Notes: generated by a model not told the origin, from the sequence alone. A DNA stretch of 33,717 nucleotides from CAZTXD01 sp964617995 (GCA_964617995.1 CAZTXD010000022.1:1-33717); one strand, 5' to 3'. Positions 16,690 through 24,924 are shown, numbered from the stretch's first letter. Translations and numbers: made by a program.

Positions 16690-17280
16690 TCACGGCGTGC
16701 ATGTGAATACCGCCCAGCCACCTTCCTCGTAGACGGCGTAGGCGGCGGCAGCCACGTTCGCCTCGGCGTCGGTGGGCTGGGCGCCGGGGAAACCGGCGGC
16801 TTCGGTCCGCTGCGACCAGAACTCGGGCAGGTGGTGGAAGAGCCCGGTGCCCCCCGTCTCGGGGTTGGATGACGTCGGGTTGAATCGTGACTCGCACCAG
16901 GCCACCCGGATGGCGCGGTTGATGTCCTCGGGTCGGAAGTACTTGGTCACGAGTGCCCGCACCTGCATCTCGGACAGCCAGCCGTGGGTGGGAACGGTGT
17001 CGATCACGACCTCCTCGGCTCCCTCCTCCGACTGGCCCCTGTCACTGGCCGTCGAATCCTCCTCGGCAGCCGATGAGGGCACGGCGACCGTGGCGGCCAT
17101 GTCAGCGTGAGGTGTGTTGAAGCCGAGCCCGGCCAGGGCACCGGCGTCCCGCCCCAGCGCAGCCGTTGCGGGTTCGGGCGCGCTTCTACCCCCGATCTGG
17201 AAGGCGGCGAAACCGGCGACTGCCAGCAGGGTGACCGCCGCCCACATGGCGACGAAAACGAAGGGGTGTGCGCGTCTCAA
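16690..17280 (-). CDS. Membrane-anchored lysozyme / transglycosylase-like protein
   Basis: A 196-residue protein with an N-terminal membrane segment (about 7-28), a low-complexity acidic spacer (30-95) and a C-terminal lysozyme-like domain. The domain starts RAIRVAWCESRFNP, with probable catalytic Glu130, and continues GGTGLFHHLPEFW and AAYAVYEEGGWAVFTC. Cys129 and Cys194 are placed to form the disulfide common in actinobacterial transglycosylase / Rpf-like domains. It likely cuts peptidoglycan outside the cell for growth or remodelling. The TTG at 17280 has GGAG 8-9 bases upstream; an ATG eleven codons in (17247) is the alternative and would trim the basic head of the anchor. It is downstream of the dehydroquinase-hydrolase gene with a 107-base gap. 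Confidence 0.75.
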   Translation of the reverse strand: MRRAHPFVFVAMWAAVTLLAVAGFAAFQIGGRSAPEPATAALGRDAGALAGLGFNTPHADMAATVAVPSSAAEEDSTASDRGQSEEGAEEVVIDTVPTHGWLSEMQVRALVTKYFRPEDINRAIRVAWCESRFNPTSSNPETGGTGLFHHLPEFWSQRTEAAGFPGAQPTDAEANVAAAAYAVYEEGGWAVFTCTP

Positions 17281-17387
17281 GCCAATGACTCCGCCCCGCG
17301 GACCCGAAAGTCACAAGGGACCGTCCCGGAGGGTAATGGTCGATCGTTGCGGGGGGCAACTCCCTCGGGCCGTCGATCGGACGGCCG

Positions 17388-18509
17388 TCACGTAGAGAGG
17401 ACACCCGCCTCCGCCAGAGCCTTCCGCACCGTCGTCCATGCCCGTGAGTCGGGAGAGAGCACGTCGAAATGGCCCGCATCGGCGATGAACGCCATTTCCG
17501 GGTTCAGGCCGCGGCTGCTCAGGTATCCGGCGTAGCCCTCGGACTGCCGGCTTGGAACGACATCGTCATCGGTTCCATGGACCAGATACACCGGCGCCGC
17601 CGGAGGTGACAACCGCGACGGGGACATCTCGGGGTGGGCGGCGAATCCGGACGCCAGACCCCCACCCAGACCCTCGGCCGCGGCGGCGTCGAGGTCGAGC
17701 ACCCCGGACACCGAGACGACGACGAGTGGGAGGAGGAAGCCGTTGACGGCGGACCAGATGGCGAGTTGGGCGCCGGCGGAGTGACCGACGAGGGCAAGGC
17801 GGTCGGTTCCCAGGGCTGCGGCGGCCGCCAAAACCGCCTCGGCAGCATCCGAGGTCGTCGGGGTGGGACCTCCACCGGACCCGAGCCGCCTGTACTCGAC
17901 GTTGGCGGTGGATATGCCCTCCGTGGCCAGATCCACGGCCCACGACTCCGTCGTGTCCCGCCCCCACGCGTCATCCCAGAACCCACCGTGGATCAGTACA
18001 ACACCCACCCCCGTCACCGACCCGGCGCGTACGTCGATCACCTGGTCAGGATGGGGCCCGTAGCGGATCGTCGCCACCCCGTGGCGGCGCCGGTTGATGA
18101 AGTGGCGCAGCGCCGACCGGTAACCCTCGATCCCGCGGCCGAAGATCGTTGCCTCTGTGGCGGGCGAAATCAGCGAGCGCCTCCGCCAACGCTCCCTCCT
18201 CCGGACATTGGACAGGTGCACCTCGACCACCGGGACCTCGATGGAAACGACGGCGTCGTGGAGGGCCGACGAGGTGTGCGTGAAGGCGCCCGGGTTGAGG
18301 ATGACCCCGGTTCCGCTGGCCCCATGCAGTGCCTCGATCAGCTCTCCCTCACGGTTCGACTGGAAGCATTCGACCTCCAGGCCCAGGAGCTTGCCCCAGG
18401 CGACGACGGTCGTCTCGAGTTCCGGCAGGGTGGTCGACCCGTAGAACTCGGGCTGTCGCCGCCCGAGCATGTCCAGGTTGGGCCCGTTCACGCACAGGAT
18501 GTCGGCCAT
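17388..18509 (-). CDS. aroQ: Type II 3-dehydroquinate dehydratase fused to alpha/beta-hydrolase
   Basis: A single 373-residue frame joins two complete domains. Residues 1-144 are a type II dehydroquinase (shikimate pathway, dehydroquinate to dehydroshikimate): NGPNLDMLG, Arg18, catalytic Tyr23 in EFYGS, Asn72 in NPGAFTHTS, Asp85, catalytic His98 in VEVHLSNV, and a tail GIEGYRSALRHF. The family's NVHAR reads NVRRR, a change outside the core catalytic set. Residues 145-373 are an alpha/beta-hydrolase of the kynurenine-formamidase or esterase type: oxyanion HGGFW (174-178), nucleophile Ser244 in GHSAG, Asp315 in HGTDDDVVP and His347 in DAGHFDV. Both active sites look intact. No other aro gene is nearby. 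The hydrolase substrate is unknown; a shikimate-ester or lactone role is only a guess. Confidence 0.85.
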   Translation of the reverse strand: MADILCVNGPNLDMLGRRQPEFYGSTTLPELETTVVAWGKLLGLEVECFQSNREGELIEALHGASGTGVILNPGAFTHTSSALHDAVVSIEVPVVEVHLSNVRRRERWRRRSLISPATEATIFGRGIEGYRSALRHFINRRRHGVATIRYGPHPDQVIDVRAGSVTGVGVVLIHGGFWDDAWGRDTTESWAVDLATEGISTANVEYRRLGSGGGPTPTTSDAAEAVLAAAAALGTDRLALVGHSAGAQLAIWSAVNGFLLPLVVVSVSGVLDLDAAAAEGLGGGLASGFAAHPEMSPSRLSPPAAPVYLVHGTDDDVVPSRQSEGYAGYLSSRGLNPEMAFIADAGHFDVLSPDSRAWTTVRKALAEAGVLST

Positions 18510-18622
18510 GAGGTGAGGTTAGATCCGCTGGTTGTCCCCCACGCCCAAATAGTATGAGTCGTCACCGAGTCACGATGCCGTGGGAACCTGATCGGGTACC
18601 CGCGACGTCTTGAAGGGGGAAG

Positions 18623-19438
18623 ATGTCCATCGGTGTGAGGAGCCTCGTTCGTCCCAGGCCGGGTCATAGCCGCGGCCTCTCTTCGCTCGCGTCCCGCCTC
18701 GCACTCGTGATGGCGCTGTCGATGGCCGTCGGTGCTTGCTCGGACGAGGCCCTCGGTGGCCTAGGCGGCCGGTCCTCGGGTTGGATCGGCGAGGTGGCGA
18801 CCACGGTCGCCCCCACCACCACGACCCCGCCCGTCCTCACCCGATCCGCAGCCACCGCCGAGTGGATAAACGACGGGCTGGGCATGCCCGATCCCGACGC
18901 CTCCCCGGAGGCGGTTCTCACCGCGGTCTTCGTCCGGGCCGGCGACGAGTCGCGGTTCCTCCAGGCCTCTCGTGCCGAGATCGTGGCGGTCACTCCCGAC
19001 GTGGCCTTCCCGGAGACGTTGCCCGCCGAGGTGGAGTGGGTCACCTCCCAACTCGTGATAGAGAGCCGCACGCTGCGTCTGGCCCGTGACCCTACGGTCG
19101 CCTTCGGGTTGTGGTCGGTCGAGCCCTACACCCGCTCCCGCTCGGTAGGTCAGGTGGCGGTGCTCAACGTGGCCACCGACCCGGGCGGCGCGGAGGTCGC
19201 CAACGAATCCGACACCGCCCCCACGTGCACGGCCTTCGCCAATGGCGATCGGCTCTGCTCCGTCGAGGACTTCGTCGACACACCGGTATGGCGTCTGGAA
19301 GGAGAGAGTGGAGTGATCCACGTCTGGTACTCCGCCCCGTTCCGCTACGAGCTCGACAGCGGGAACAACGTGGACGAGGAGTTGATGCACACCGTGATCG
19401 CCTCCATGGTCCCCCTCGCCGACCTTCCGTCCTCCTGA
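18623..19438 (+). CDS. Predicted lipoprotein, unknown function
   Basis: A 271-residue exported protein. A long basic N-terminal region precedes the hydrophobic core and the lipobox AVGAC, with Cys39 as the lipidated residue. A Thr/Pro-rich spacer (TTVAPTTTTPPV, about 60-72) follows, as is common in actinobacterial lipoproteins. The globular part (about 75-268) contains ESRTLRLARDPTVAFGLWSVEP and a Cys pair in APTCTAF and RLCSVED that may form a disulfide. GGGGGA just upstream of the ATG supports the start. No known family is recognised. It is followed after 60 bases by the ABC exporter on the same strand, so it could act with it, but the spacing does not prove an operon. Confidence 0.7.
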   Translation: MSIGVRSLVRPRPGHSRGLSSLASRLALVMALSMAVGACSDEALGGLGGRSSGWIGEVATTVAPTTTTPPVLTRSAATAEWINDGLGMPDPDASPEAVLTAVFVRAGDESRFLQASRAEIVAVTPDVAFPETLPAEVEWVTSQLVIESRTLRLARDPTVAFGLWSVEPYTRSRSVGQVAVLNVATDPGGAEVANESDTAPTCTAFANGDRLCSVEDFVDTPVWRLEGESGVIHVWYSAPFRYELDSGNNVDEELMHTVIASMVPLADLPSS

Positions 19439-19498
19439 TCCGATCGGGGTAGAGGGGTCCCGCCGGTACCCTGAACCGTCTACCCACGGAGGTTCGTT

Positions 19499-21424
19499 CT
19501 GTTCCACGGCGGCGGTTGGTACACCTACATCAGATACGACGAGGATCAGGATCAGCCCTCCATCGACCGGGCACTGCTCAAGCGGGTGTGGTCGTACGCC
19601 GGCCCCTACAGGTGGCTGCTGCTCGGCATCCTCCTGACGGTGATCGTGATCAGCGGTCTCGGCGTGGTGCCGGCCATCATGATCCGCTATCTGATCGACG
19701 ACGCGATCCCCAACGGCAACGTGCGCCTGCTGACGCTGCTGGGAGCGGGGATGGTCGTGGTGCCGGTCGTGTCGGCGCTGGTGGGGGTGCTGCAACGCTG
19801 GTGGTCCTCGAAGGCGGGGGAGGGGATCATCTTCGACCTCCGGCGCCAGCTCTTCCGGCACCTGTCGCGCATGTCCCTCCGCTTTTTCACGGCCACCAAG
19901 ACCGGGGAGTTGATGAACCGTCTCAACTCCGACGTGGTGGGCGCCCAACAGGCGATAACAGGCACCTTCGTGACGATCCTCTCGAACCTGGTGGCGGTGG
20001 TGGCGGCGCTGGCGGTGATGGTCCAGGCCGACTGGCGCCTGACGCTGCTCGCTCTGGCCGCGCTTCCCCTCTTCGTGATCCCCGCCCGCAGGGTCGCCCG
20101 GATCCTCCGGGGCGTGACCGAGGCTCAGATGGAGCACAACGCCTCCATGTCTGGGATCCTCCAGGAGGCCTTCAACGTGAGCGGCGCCCTCTTGGTGCGT
20201 CTGTTCGGGCGGGCCGACACCGAGCTCACCCGGTTCGAGGAGGAGGCCGGCGCGGTTCGCGACCTCGGGGTGCGGCGGGCGATGGTGGGACGGTGGTTCT
20301 TCGCCGCTCTCGGCCTGGTCAGCGCCGTCGGTACCGCCGGGATCTTCTGGCTGGGTGGATGGCTGGTCATCGAGGGTCGCCTCGAGCTGGGAGTGGTCGT
20401 GATGTTCTCGACGCTGCTGACCCAGCTCTACGGCCCGCTGTCCGGCCTCTCGAACAGTAGGGTCGAGTTCGCCACCTCGTTGGTCTCGTTCGAGCGTGTG
20501 TTCGAAGTGCTCGACCTCGACACCGACATCCCCGAGCCGTCAGAACCAGTTCACATCGACGGGGTCCGGGGCGAGGTGAGATTCGACGATGTCAGCTTCC
20601 GGTACGGCTCCGACGGCCCGGAAGGCCTGTCGGCGGTGAAGCGGTGGCGTGACGTCGGTGTGGATGCCGGCGCCGGTGCCCCGGTGGAGACCCGCACATG
20701 GGCACTGGACCGGATCAGCTTCGTGGCTCCACCGGGGTCACTCACCGCTCTCGTAGGCCCGTCGGGGGCGGGGAAGACGACGATCAGCTATCTCATCCCT
20801 CGTCTCTACGACGTGAGCTCCGGCGCCGTGACGATCGACGGACACGATGTGCGAGAGCTGTCACTGGACGCGCTGGCCGGCGCCATCGGGGTCGTGACCC
20901 AGGAGACCTACCTTTTCCACGACACCATCGCCGCAAACCTGCGTTATGCCCGACCAGAAGCCGACGACGAGGAGCTGTGGCATGCGATCGCGGCGGCCAA
21001 CATCTCCGACATGGTGGCGGCGCTGCCCGACGGCCTGCAGACGATCGTCGGGGAGCGGGGTTACCGGCTGTCGGGCGGGGAGAAGCAGCGGCTGGCCATC
21101 GCCCGGGTGATCCTCAAGGACCCGGCGATCCTCATCCTCGACGAGGCGACGTCGCACCTCGACTCACGCTCGGAGGCTCTGATCCAGGAGGCTCTGGAGC
21201 GGCTGATGGAGGGAAGGACGGCACTGGTCATAGCCCACCGACTCTCCACCGTCCGTTCGGCGGACCAGATCCTCGTCCTGGACGCGGGGCGGTTGGTGGA
21301 GTGCGGTACCCACGACGAGTTGTTGGAGAACGGCGGCCTCTACACCACGCTCTACGAGACGCAGTTCCGGCGACGCGGGGGCAGCGACGGGGATCTGGCG
21401 GATCTCGTCATGCCTCCCGGGTGA
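19499..21424 (+). CDS. ABC exporter, fused permease and ATPase, probable CTG start
   Basis: Half-transporter of the MsbA/MDR type, 641 residues, working as a dimer in the membrane. The six-helix domain spans about 35-330. The ATPase domain shows Walker A GPSGAGKTT (Lys426), Q-loop TQETYLF, signature LSGGEKQR (524-531), Walker B ILILDEATS (Asp548, Glu549) and H-loop AHRLS (His580). An insert of about 25 residues (about 380-405) lies between the first strand and Walker A. The start is CTG at 19499, six bases after a perfect GGAGG (19488-19492), giving FHGGGWYTYIRYDEDQ after the initiator. This matches the usual N-terminus of actinobacterial relatives. No ATG, GTG or TTG exists in frame before GTG 19586, which lies at the edge of the first helix. 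The substrate is unknown. Confidence 0.9.
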   Translation: MFHGGGWYTYIRYDEDQDQPSIDRALLKRVWSYAGPYRWLLLGILLTVIVISGLGVVPAIMIRYLIDDAIPNGNVRLLTLLGAGMVVVPVVSALVGVLQRWWSSKAGEGIIFDLRRQLFRHLSRMSLRFFTATKTGELMNRLNSDVVGAQQAITGTFVTILSNLVAVVAALAVMVQADWRLTLLALAALPLFVIPARRVARILRGVTEAQMEHNASMSGILQEAFNVSGALLVRLFGRADTELTRFEEEAGAVRDLGVRRAMVGRWFFAALGLVSAVGTAGIFWLGGWLVIEGRLELGVVVMFSTLLTQLYGPLSGLSNSRVEFATSLVSFERVFEVLDLDTDIPEPSEPVHIDGVRGEVRFDDVSFRYGSDGPEGLSAVKRWRDVGVDAGAGAPVETRTWALDRISFVAPPGSLTALVGPSGAGKTTISYLIPRLYDVSSGAVTIDGHDVRELSLDALAGAIGVVTQETYLFHDTIAANLRYARPEADDEELWHAIAAANISDMVAALPDGLQTIVGERGYRLSGGEKQRLAIARVILKDPAILILDEATSHLDSRSEALIQEALERLMEGRTALVIAHRLSTVRSADQILVLDAGRLVECGTHDELLENGGLYTTLYETQFRRRGGSDGDLADLVMPPG

Positions 21425-21785
21425 GGTTGTCGACCAGGAGCTCGTCGGAGGTGGCCAACAGCAGGAGGTCGCCGTCAGAGGCCAGCCACAGCCTCGGCCC
21501 TGCGCACAACCACACGGCCGGAGGCAACACCTCCAGGGAGCCTCTTTTCCCCCGGGCGGGGCGGTAGGCCAGGACTGTTCGACCCGGCGCTCCCACTGAG
21601 GGAAGACGAGCCACCAGGTCGTAGTCGCCGAACAAGGCCGCCACCCCCTCGGCCGGATCCAGCGCTCCTCCCGGTCCGAAGAACTCCAGCAACCCGCAGG
21701 CGGCACAAGCTATCACCCCCGTTCGGCCCCGAGTGCGCATCTCGTGGGTGCAGGTGGTCCCGGTGGTATGGATCGAGGTCGTCAT
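21408..21785 (-). CDS. Hypothetical protein with possible zinc-binding Cys/His cluster
   Basis: A 125-residue protein that I do not recognise. The N-terminus has CTHEM and then IACAACGLLEFFGPGG; the C-x-H ... C-x2-C spacing (12, 14, 26, 29) could bind a metal like a small zinc ribbon. The remainder (VAALFGDYDLVARLPSVG, LEVLPPAVWLCAGPRLWLAS) looks like a compact beta-rich domain. Its last 17 bases overlap the end of the convergent ABC exporter gene. ATG 21785 is the only reasonable start. Codon bias fits a real gene, but the overlap and lack of a family keep this tentative. Confidence 0.55.
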   Translation of the reverse strand: MTTSIHTTGTTCTHEMRTRGRTGVIACAACGLLEFFGPGGALDPAEGVAALFGDYDLVARLPSVGAPGRTVLAYRPARGKRGSLEVLPPAVWLCAGPRLWLASDGDLLLLATSDELLVDNLTREA

Positions 21786-21819
21786 GGCACCGAACGTACC
21801 GGAGGGGTATGACAGGAAG

Positions 21820-21850
21820 TTGGTTGTCGGTTCTCGGTTGTCAGTGTCGG
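21820..21850. repeat. GTTGTC-rich intergenic repeat patch, second copy
   Basis: This patch reads GGTTGTCGGTTCTCGGTTG followed by TCAGTGTCGG. It shares the exact 10-mers GGTTCTCGGT (same orientation) and GTTGTCGGTT (opposite orientation) with the patch at 13151-13195. It lies in the 90-base gap upstream of the Cys-cluster gene and past the stop of the second Usp gene. Confidence 0.5.
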
Positions 21851-21875
21851 GGTGATACCGGCGGGTACCCGGAGA

Positions 21876-22379
21876 TCAGATCTCGAGGCGGGGGATCTCG
21901 AAGGTGTCCTCGAGACGGGGGCCGGGGACCAGGAGTATCGGGCGGAGCGACTGCTCCATCACCCGTGACGAGACGCTGCGCCATGCTTCCTCGGTGAACA
22001 GGCGGCGGGTGGCACCCATGACGAGCATGTCGGCGTGGAACTCCTCGGCCGTGCGGATGATCGCCTCGGCGGGATCGTCGCCTTCGACGAAGCGCACAGC
22101 CGTATCCAGTTCCTCGGCGTTGAGCGCCGCCACGATCGGTTCCACGACCCGGCGGCCGCGTTCTTCCAAGTAGGCGGAGGCTTTCGCCTCGGGGTCCCCG
22201 CGTGTGTCGTCGGCGAGGAGCGAGCGCCGGTCCTCCTCGTCGAGGGCGTCCAGGAAGGTGCGCGGGACCTGGATCACGGTCATCACGGTGTAGACGCCGT
22301 CCTCACCACCGAGTCGCCTGCAAAGGTCGGCCACTGGGGCAGGGGGAAGCACACCGGTGGTGGCGATGAGGATCCGCAA
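21876..22379 (-). CDS. Universal stress protein-like, degenerate nucleotide motif
   Basis: A 167-residue Usp-fold protein. It starts MRILIATTGVLPPAPVADL (TTG at 22379) and has the usual late strand ADMLVMGATRRLF and LRPILLVPGP. The G-x2-G-x9-G-S ATP motif is lost: the second Gly is Arg (GATR) and the final Gly-Ser reads Arg-Ser (WRSVSSRV). It is therefore probably a non-ATP-binding Usp, unlike the one at 7717-8157. No ribosome binding site is seen; CCTAACCTGACC lies upstream. It is divergent from the flavin reductase with about 47 bases between starts. A signalling or scaffold role is possible. Confidence 0.75.
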   Translation of the reverse strand: MRILIATTGVLPPAPVADLCRRLGGEDGVYTVMTVIQVPRTFLDALDEEDRRSLLADDTRGDPEAKASAYLEERGRRVVEPIVAALNAEELDTAVRFVEGDDPAEAIIRTAEEFHADMLVMGATRRLFTEEAWRSVSSRVMEQSLRPILLVPGPRLEDTFEIPRLEI

Positions 22380-22426
22380 TATCGGGTCAGGTTAGGGTGC
22401 GGCCTGTCCTAGCGTCGAGGAGAGAC

Positions 22427-22939
22427 ATGAGTGAATTGACTCCCGAGATCATCAACCAGGTGACCTTCAAGATCCCCAACGCTCTCGCCCTGGTGGGCTC
22501 GAGGTCGGGGGATATCTGGAACGGCATGACCACCTCGTGGATAACCCAGCTGTCGATGGAGCCCGTCCTGGTGGGCATAGGCGTCGACAACAAGGCGGTC
22601 ACCCATCGGCTCATCAGCGAATCCGGAGTCTTCACCGTGAATCTGTGGTCCTCGGAGGACACTCGCGTGTTCGTGAAGTTCTCCAAGCCGGCGGAGAAGG
22701 ACGGTATGAGCCTCAACGATCGGCCTATCAAGGAAGGCGCCACCGGAGCTCCGATCTTCGAGGAAGCCATCGCCTGGTTCGAGTGCGAGGTACGCCAGGC
22801 GCATGACCTCGGCACTCACACGCTGTTCGTGGGCGAGATCGTCGCCGCCGGAACCGACCCCGAGCACGAGGACAGTCGCGCCGCCGCCATCTCGGACACC
22901 CGCATGAAATACGGCGGCGTCAAACGCGGCGGCCACTGA
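22427..22939 (+). CDS. Flavin reductase family protein (FMN-binding split barrel)
   Basis: A 170-residue protein of the flavin reductase-like family, which uses NAD(P)H to reduce FMN/FAD or binds FMN as a diflavin partner. Evidence: KIPNALALVGSRSGDIWNGMTTSW at the start (the loop that contacts FMN), PVLVGIGVDNKAVTHRLI, FTVNLWSS, and the closing HTLFVGEIVAAG. The start ATG 22427 has GAGGAG a few bases before it. The enzyme is cytoplasmic. No monooxygenase partner is adjacent. The final His codon and TGA lie inside the left arm of the inverted repeat at 22934-22999. Confidence 0.85.
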   Translation: MSELTPEIINQVTFKIPNALALVGSRSGDIWNGMTTSWITQLSMEPVLVGIGVDNKAVTHRLISESGVFTVNLWSSEDTRVFVKFSKPAEKDGMSLNDRPIKEGATGAPIFEEAIAWFECEVRQAHDLGTHTLFVGEIVAAGTDPEHEDSRAAAISDTRMKYGGVKRGGH

Positions 22940-22999
22940 CCGTTTTCGCGCATCGAATGCGCGCCATAGCGCGCATTCGATGCGCGAAAACGGTCAGTG
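22934..22999. terminator. Perfect 30-bp inverted repeat, bidirectional terminator
   Basis: Two 30-base arms, perfectly complementary, surround a 6-base loop (CCATAG). The stop codons of both convergent genes (flavin reductase at 22937-22939, DUF4032 at 22994-22996) lie in the outer stem, and both read CAC TGA. Runs of four T (right strand) and four A provide weak tracts. The inner part, GCGCATCGAATGCGC, is itself nearly palindromic, so a cruciform is possible. Confidence 0.85.
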
Positions 23000-24199
23000 C
23001 TGCGGTGGGGGGTAGCCGGGGCGGCCCGCCTTCACCCAGTCGGCGACAGCCTCCTCCGTGGCAACGTCGCGACCTTGCTCGGAGGCGAGTATGTAACGAT
23101 GGTTGAGAACGTCGCAGAACGCCTGGACGGGGTCTTTCACCTCCTCCATCTGCGCCAGCTCGGCGATCGTCGGCTCGAATTCCGAGACCCTCCACCGCAC
23201 CGCGGCCACGTTCTTCATGGTGGGGCTCTGGATGCCCTGTCGGGTCTGGAAGTAGTACAGGTCGGTCAGGATCTGACGGGCCTGGTTCTCGCGCGCGTCG
23301 ATCCCGGTCATGTCGCGCAGCCGTCGTGAGTGGAACGTGCGCCCTCCGACGCGGAGCTTGAAACGCAAGTCGTGGCCGTTGGCCGCCGGGACCACGTCCA
23401 CCTCCTCCACGTCGAAGCCGAGGGCGTTGATGCGAGCGATACGGTCGGTGATGCGGTAGCGCTCGTCGGCGCCGATGACTTCCTCGCCCTTGAGCTCCTG
23501 CCACAGGTCGTGATAGCGGGAAGCGATCTCCTCTCCCATGGACAGGTCGGCTTCGTCGAGGTCGGAACCGGCCTGGGCGGCGATGTCGGCCATGCCTCCC
23601 GCCACGTTCTCGATCATGATGGCGACATCCTCGTGCCGCTGACCGGTGGAGAGCGCACCGGGATACATCGACGCCGTTTCGGCGTCGACCATGATCGTCT
23701 CGATGGCATCGGCGTCCCACCGGTAGAGGACGTTGGAGAGGGAACAGTCTCCCCAGTAGCAGCCGACGAGATGGATCTGTACCAGCAGGTGCGCAAAGGC
23801 GTCGAGCATTCGCGTTCGGTTCTGGCCGAAGCCGGCTCCGGCCAATAACTCGCGGTAGGAGAAGGCGAAAGCCTCATAGGAGGTGATGAGAGCTGCCGAG
23901 GACTCGTCGTGGCGATCATCGGTGCGGTTGGTGACGATGCCCACCGGTACCACGGCGGGCGCCGAGCTCTCCTCGAGCTCCCGCAGGACCTCGTAGTCGT
24001 TGCGTGCGGAGCGCTCCGGGAGCTCCTTTATCACGTAGATGCCGGCGGGTGTCTCGATGAATCGAACCTCGTGACGGGAGATGCCTTTGGGAAGGTCGAC
24101 GAGTTCGCTCAGCGACCACGACGGCAGCGGATCGGACCAGGGCAGGTCGAGGAAGTCGGGATGTCCGGCCCGAACGGTGATGCTGGGAGCCATCGTCAC
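22994..24199 (-). CDS. DUF4032 protein with kinase-like N-terminal domain
   Basis: A 401-residue protein typical of actinobacteria, function unknown. The N-terminal half resembles a lipopolysaccharide-kinase / protein-kinase fold. Lys59 in YVIKEL and Glu70 form a likely nucleotide pair, Asp151 and Asn156 lie in GDCSLSN (catalytic loop), and Asp172 in VDAET is the metal-binding position. The C-terminal half (about 215-395) is the DUF4032 region, with FHSRRLRDMTGIDA and TDLYYFQT. The start is GTG 24199 or ATG 24193, two codons later; neither has a clear ribosome binding site, so a leaderless mRNA is possible. Phosphotransfer activity is an inference from motifs. Confidence 0.8.
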   Translation of the reverse strand: MTMAPSITVRAGHPDFLDLPWSDPLPSWSLSELVDLPKGISRHEVRFIETPAGIYVIKELPERSARNDYEVLRELEESSAPAVVPVGIVTNRTDDRHDESSAALITSYEAFAFSYRELLAGAGFGQNRTRMLDAFAHLLVQIHLVGCYWGDCSLSNVLYRWDADAIETIMVDAETASMYPGALSTGQRHEDVAIMIENVAGGMADIAAQAGSDLDEADLSMGEEIASRYHDLWQELKGEEVIGADERYRITDRIARINALGFDVEEVDVVPAANGHDLRFKLRVGGRTFHSRRLRDMTGIDARENQARQILTDLYYFQTRQGIQSPTMKNVAAVRWRVSEFEPTIAELAQMEEVKDPVQAFCDVLNHRYILASEQGRDVATEEAVADWVKAGRPGYPPPQH

Positions 24200-24339
24200 A
24201 GGCTATCCGGTCGGCGAAGTGGTGGCGGAACCCCGAAAGACCGTGAGCCGGAGGACCCATAGTTCAGAATGAATTCGTAACGCATCATGCGTGCGGGTGA
24301 CTTATCCCTCGTGACCCGTCACCTCGTCTCCCGAGAATC

Positions 24340-24924
24340 ATGACACCACCGAAACACACAGACAGCCTCCTGCGAGCGATGGAGAACATGGTCGAGGACC
24401 TGCACGGCCATGTGCACCGCGTCGCCGACCTAGCCGTCCGTCTGGGCGAGTCGATGGCCTTGGGGGAGGAGGACATAGTCCGTTTGGGTCTGGTGGGAGT
24501 GCTGCACGACGTCGGCAAGGTCCACGTCGATCCGGCCATTCTCTCCAAGCCGGGACCGCTGGATCCGATCGAGCTCGACAACATGCGTCGTCACCCCGAG
24601 TTGGGTTTCGCCATGACGGTCGATCGTTTCGACCGGAGGATCTCCGAGGCGATCCTCTATCACCACGAGCGTTTCGACGGTGCCGGTTACCCGTTCGGAC
24701 TCGCCGGTGAGGAGATCCCGCTCCTGGCTCGGGTCGTCCTGGTGGCGGACGCCTTCGACGCCATCGTGAGTCACCGCTCCTATCAGGCTGCCCTACCGGT
24801 CGAGTACGCCGTCGACGAGATCAACCTCCACGCCGGCACCCAGTTCGACCCGAGCGTGGTCGAGGCCTTCAACTACGTGACCGAGTCGGACCGGCTACCC
24901 GTCACTTCGCTGGCCGTCGGTTGA
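24340..24924 (+). CDS. Stand-alone HD-GYP domain phosphohydrolase
   Basis: A 194-residue HD-GYP domain without receiver or sensor part. HD-GYP enzymes hydrolyse cyclic di-GMP or related cyclic dinucleotides. Metal and active-site residues are present: His24 in GHVHRV, HD pair His56-Asp57 in LHDVGK, His85 in RRHPELG, and HHERFDGAGYP (His108, His109, GYP at 116-118), then Asp137 in VLVADAFDA. The start ATG 24340 lacks a strong ribosome binding site. Its last 30 bases overlap the end of the convergent crotonase gene. No diguanylate cyclase is in the window, so the substrate stays open. Confidence 0.88.
   Translation: MTPPKHTDSLLRAMENMVEDLHGHVHRVADLAVRLGESMALGEEDIVRLGLVGVLHDVGKVHVDPAILSKPGPLDPIELDNMRRHPELGFAMTVDRFDRRISEAILYHHERFDGAGYPFGLAGEEIPLLARVVLVADAFDAIVSHRSYQAALPVEYAVDEINLHAGTQFDPSVVEAFNYVTESDRLPVTSLAVG

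Noticed and set aside
19586..21424. GTG at 19586 as the ABC exporter start
   Set aside because: No ribosome binding site, and it removes the conserved N-terminal segment that CTG 19499 with GGAGG would supply.
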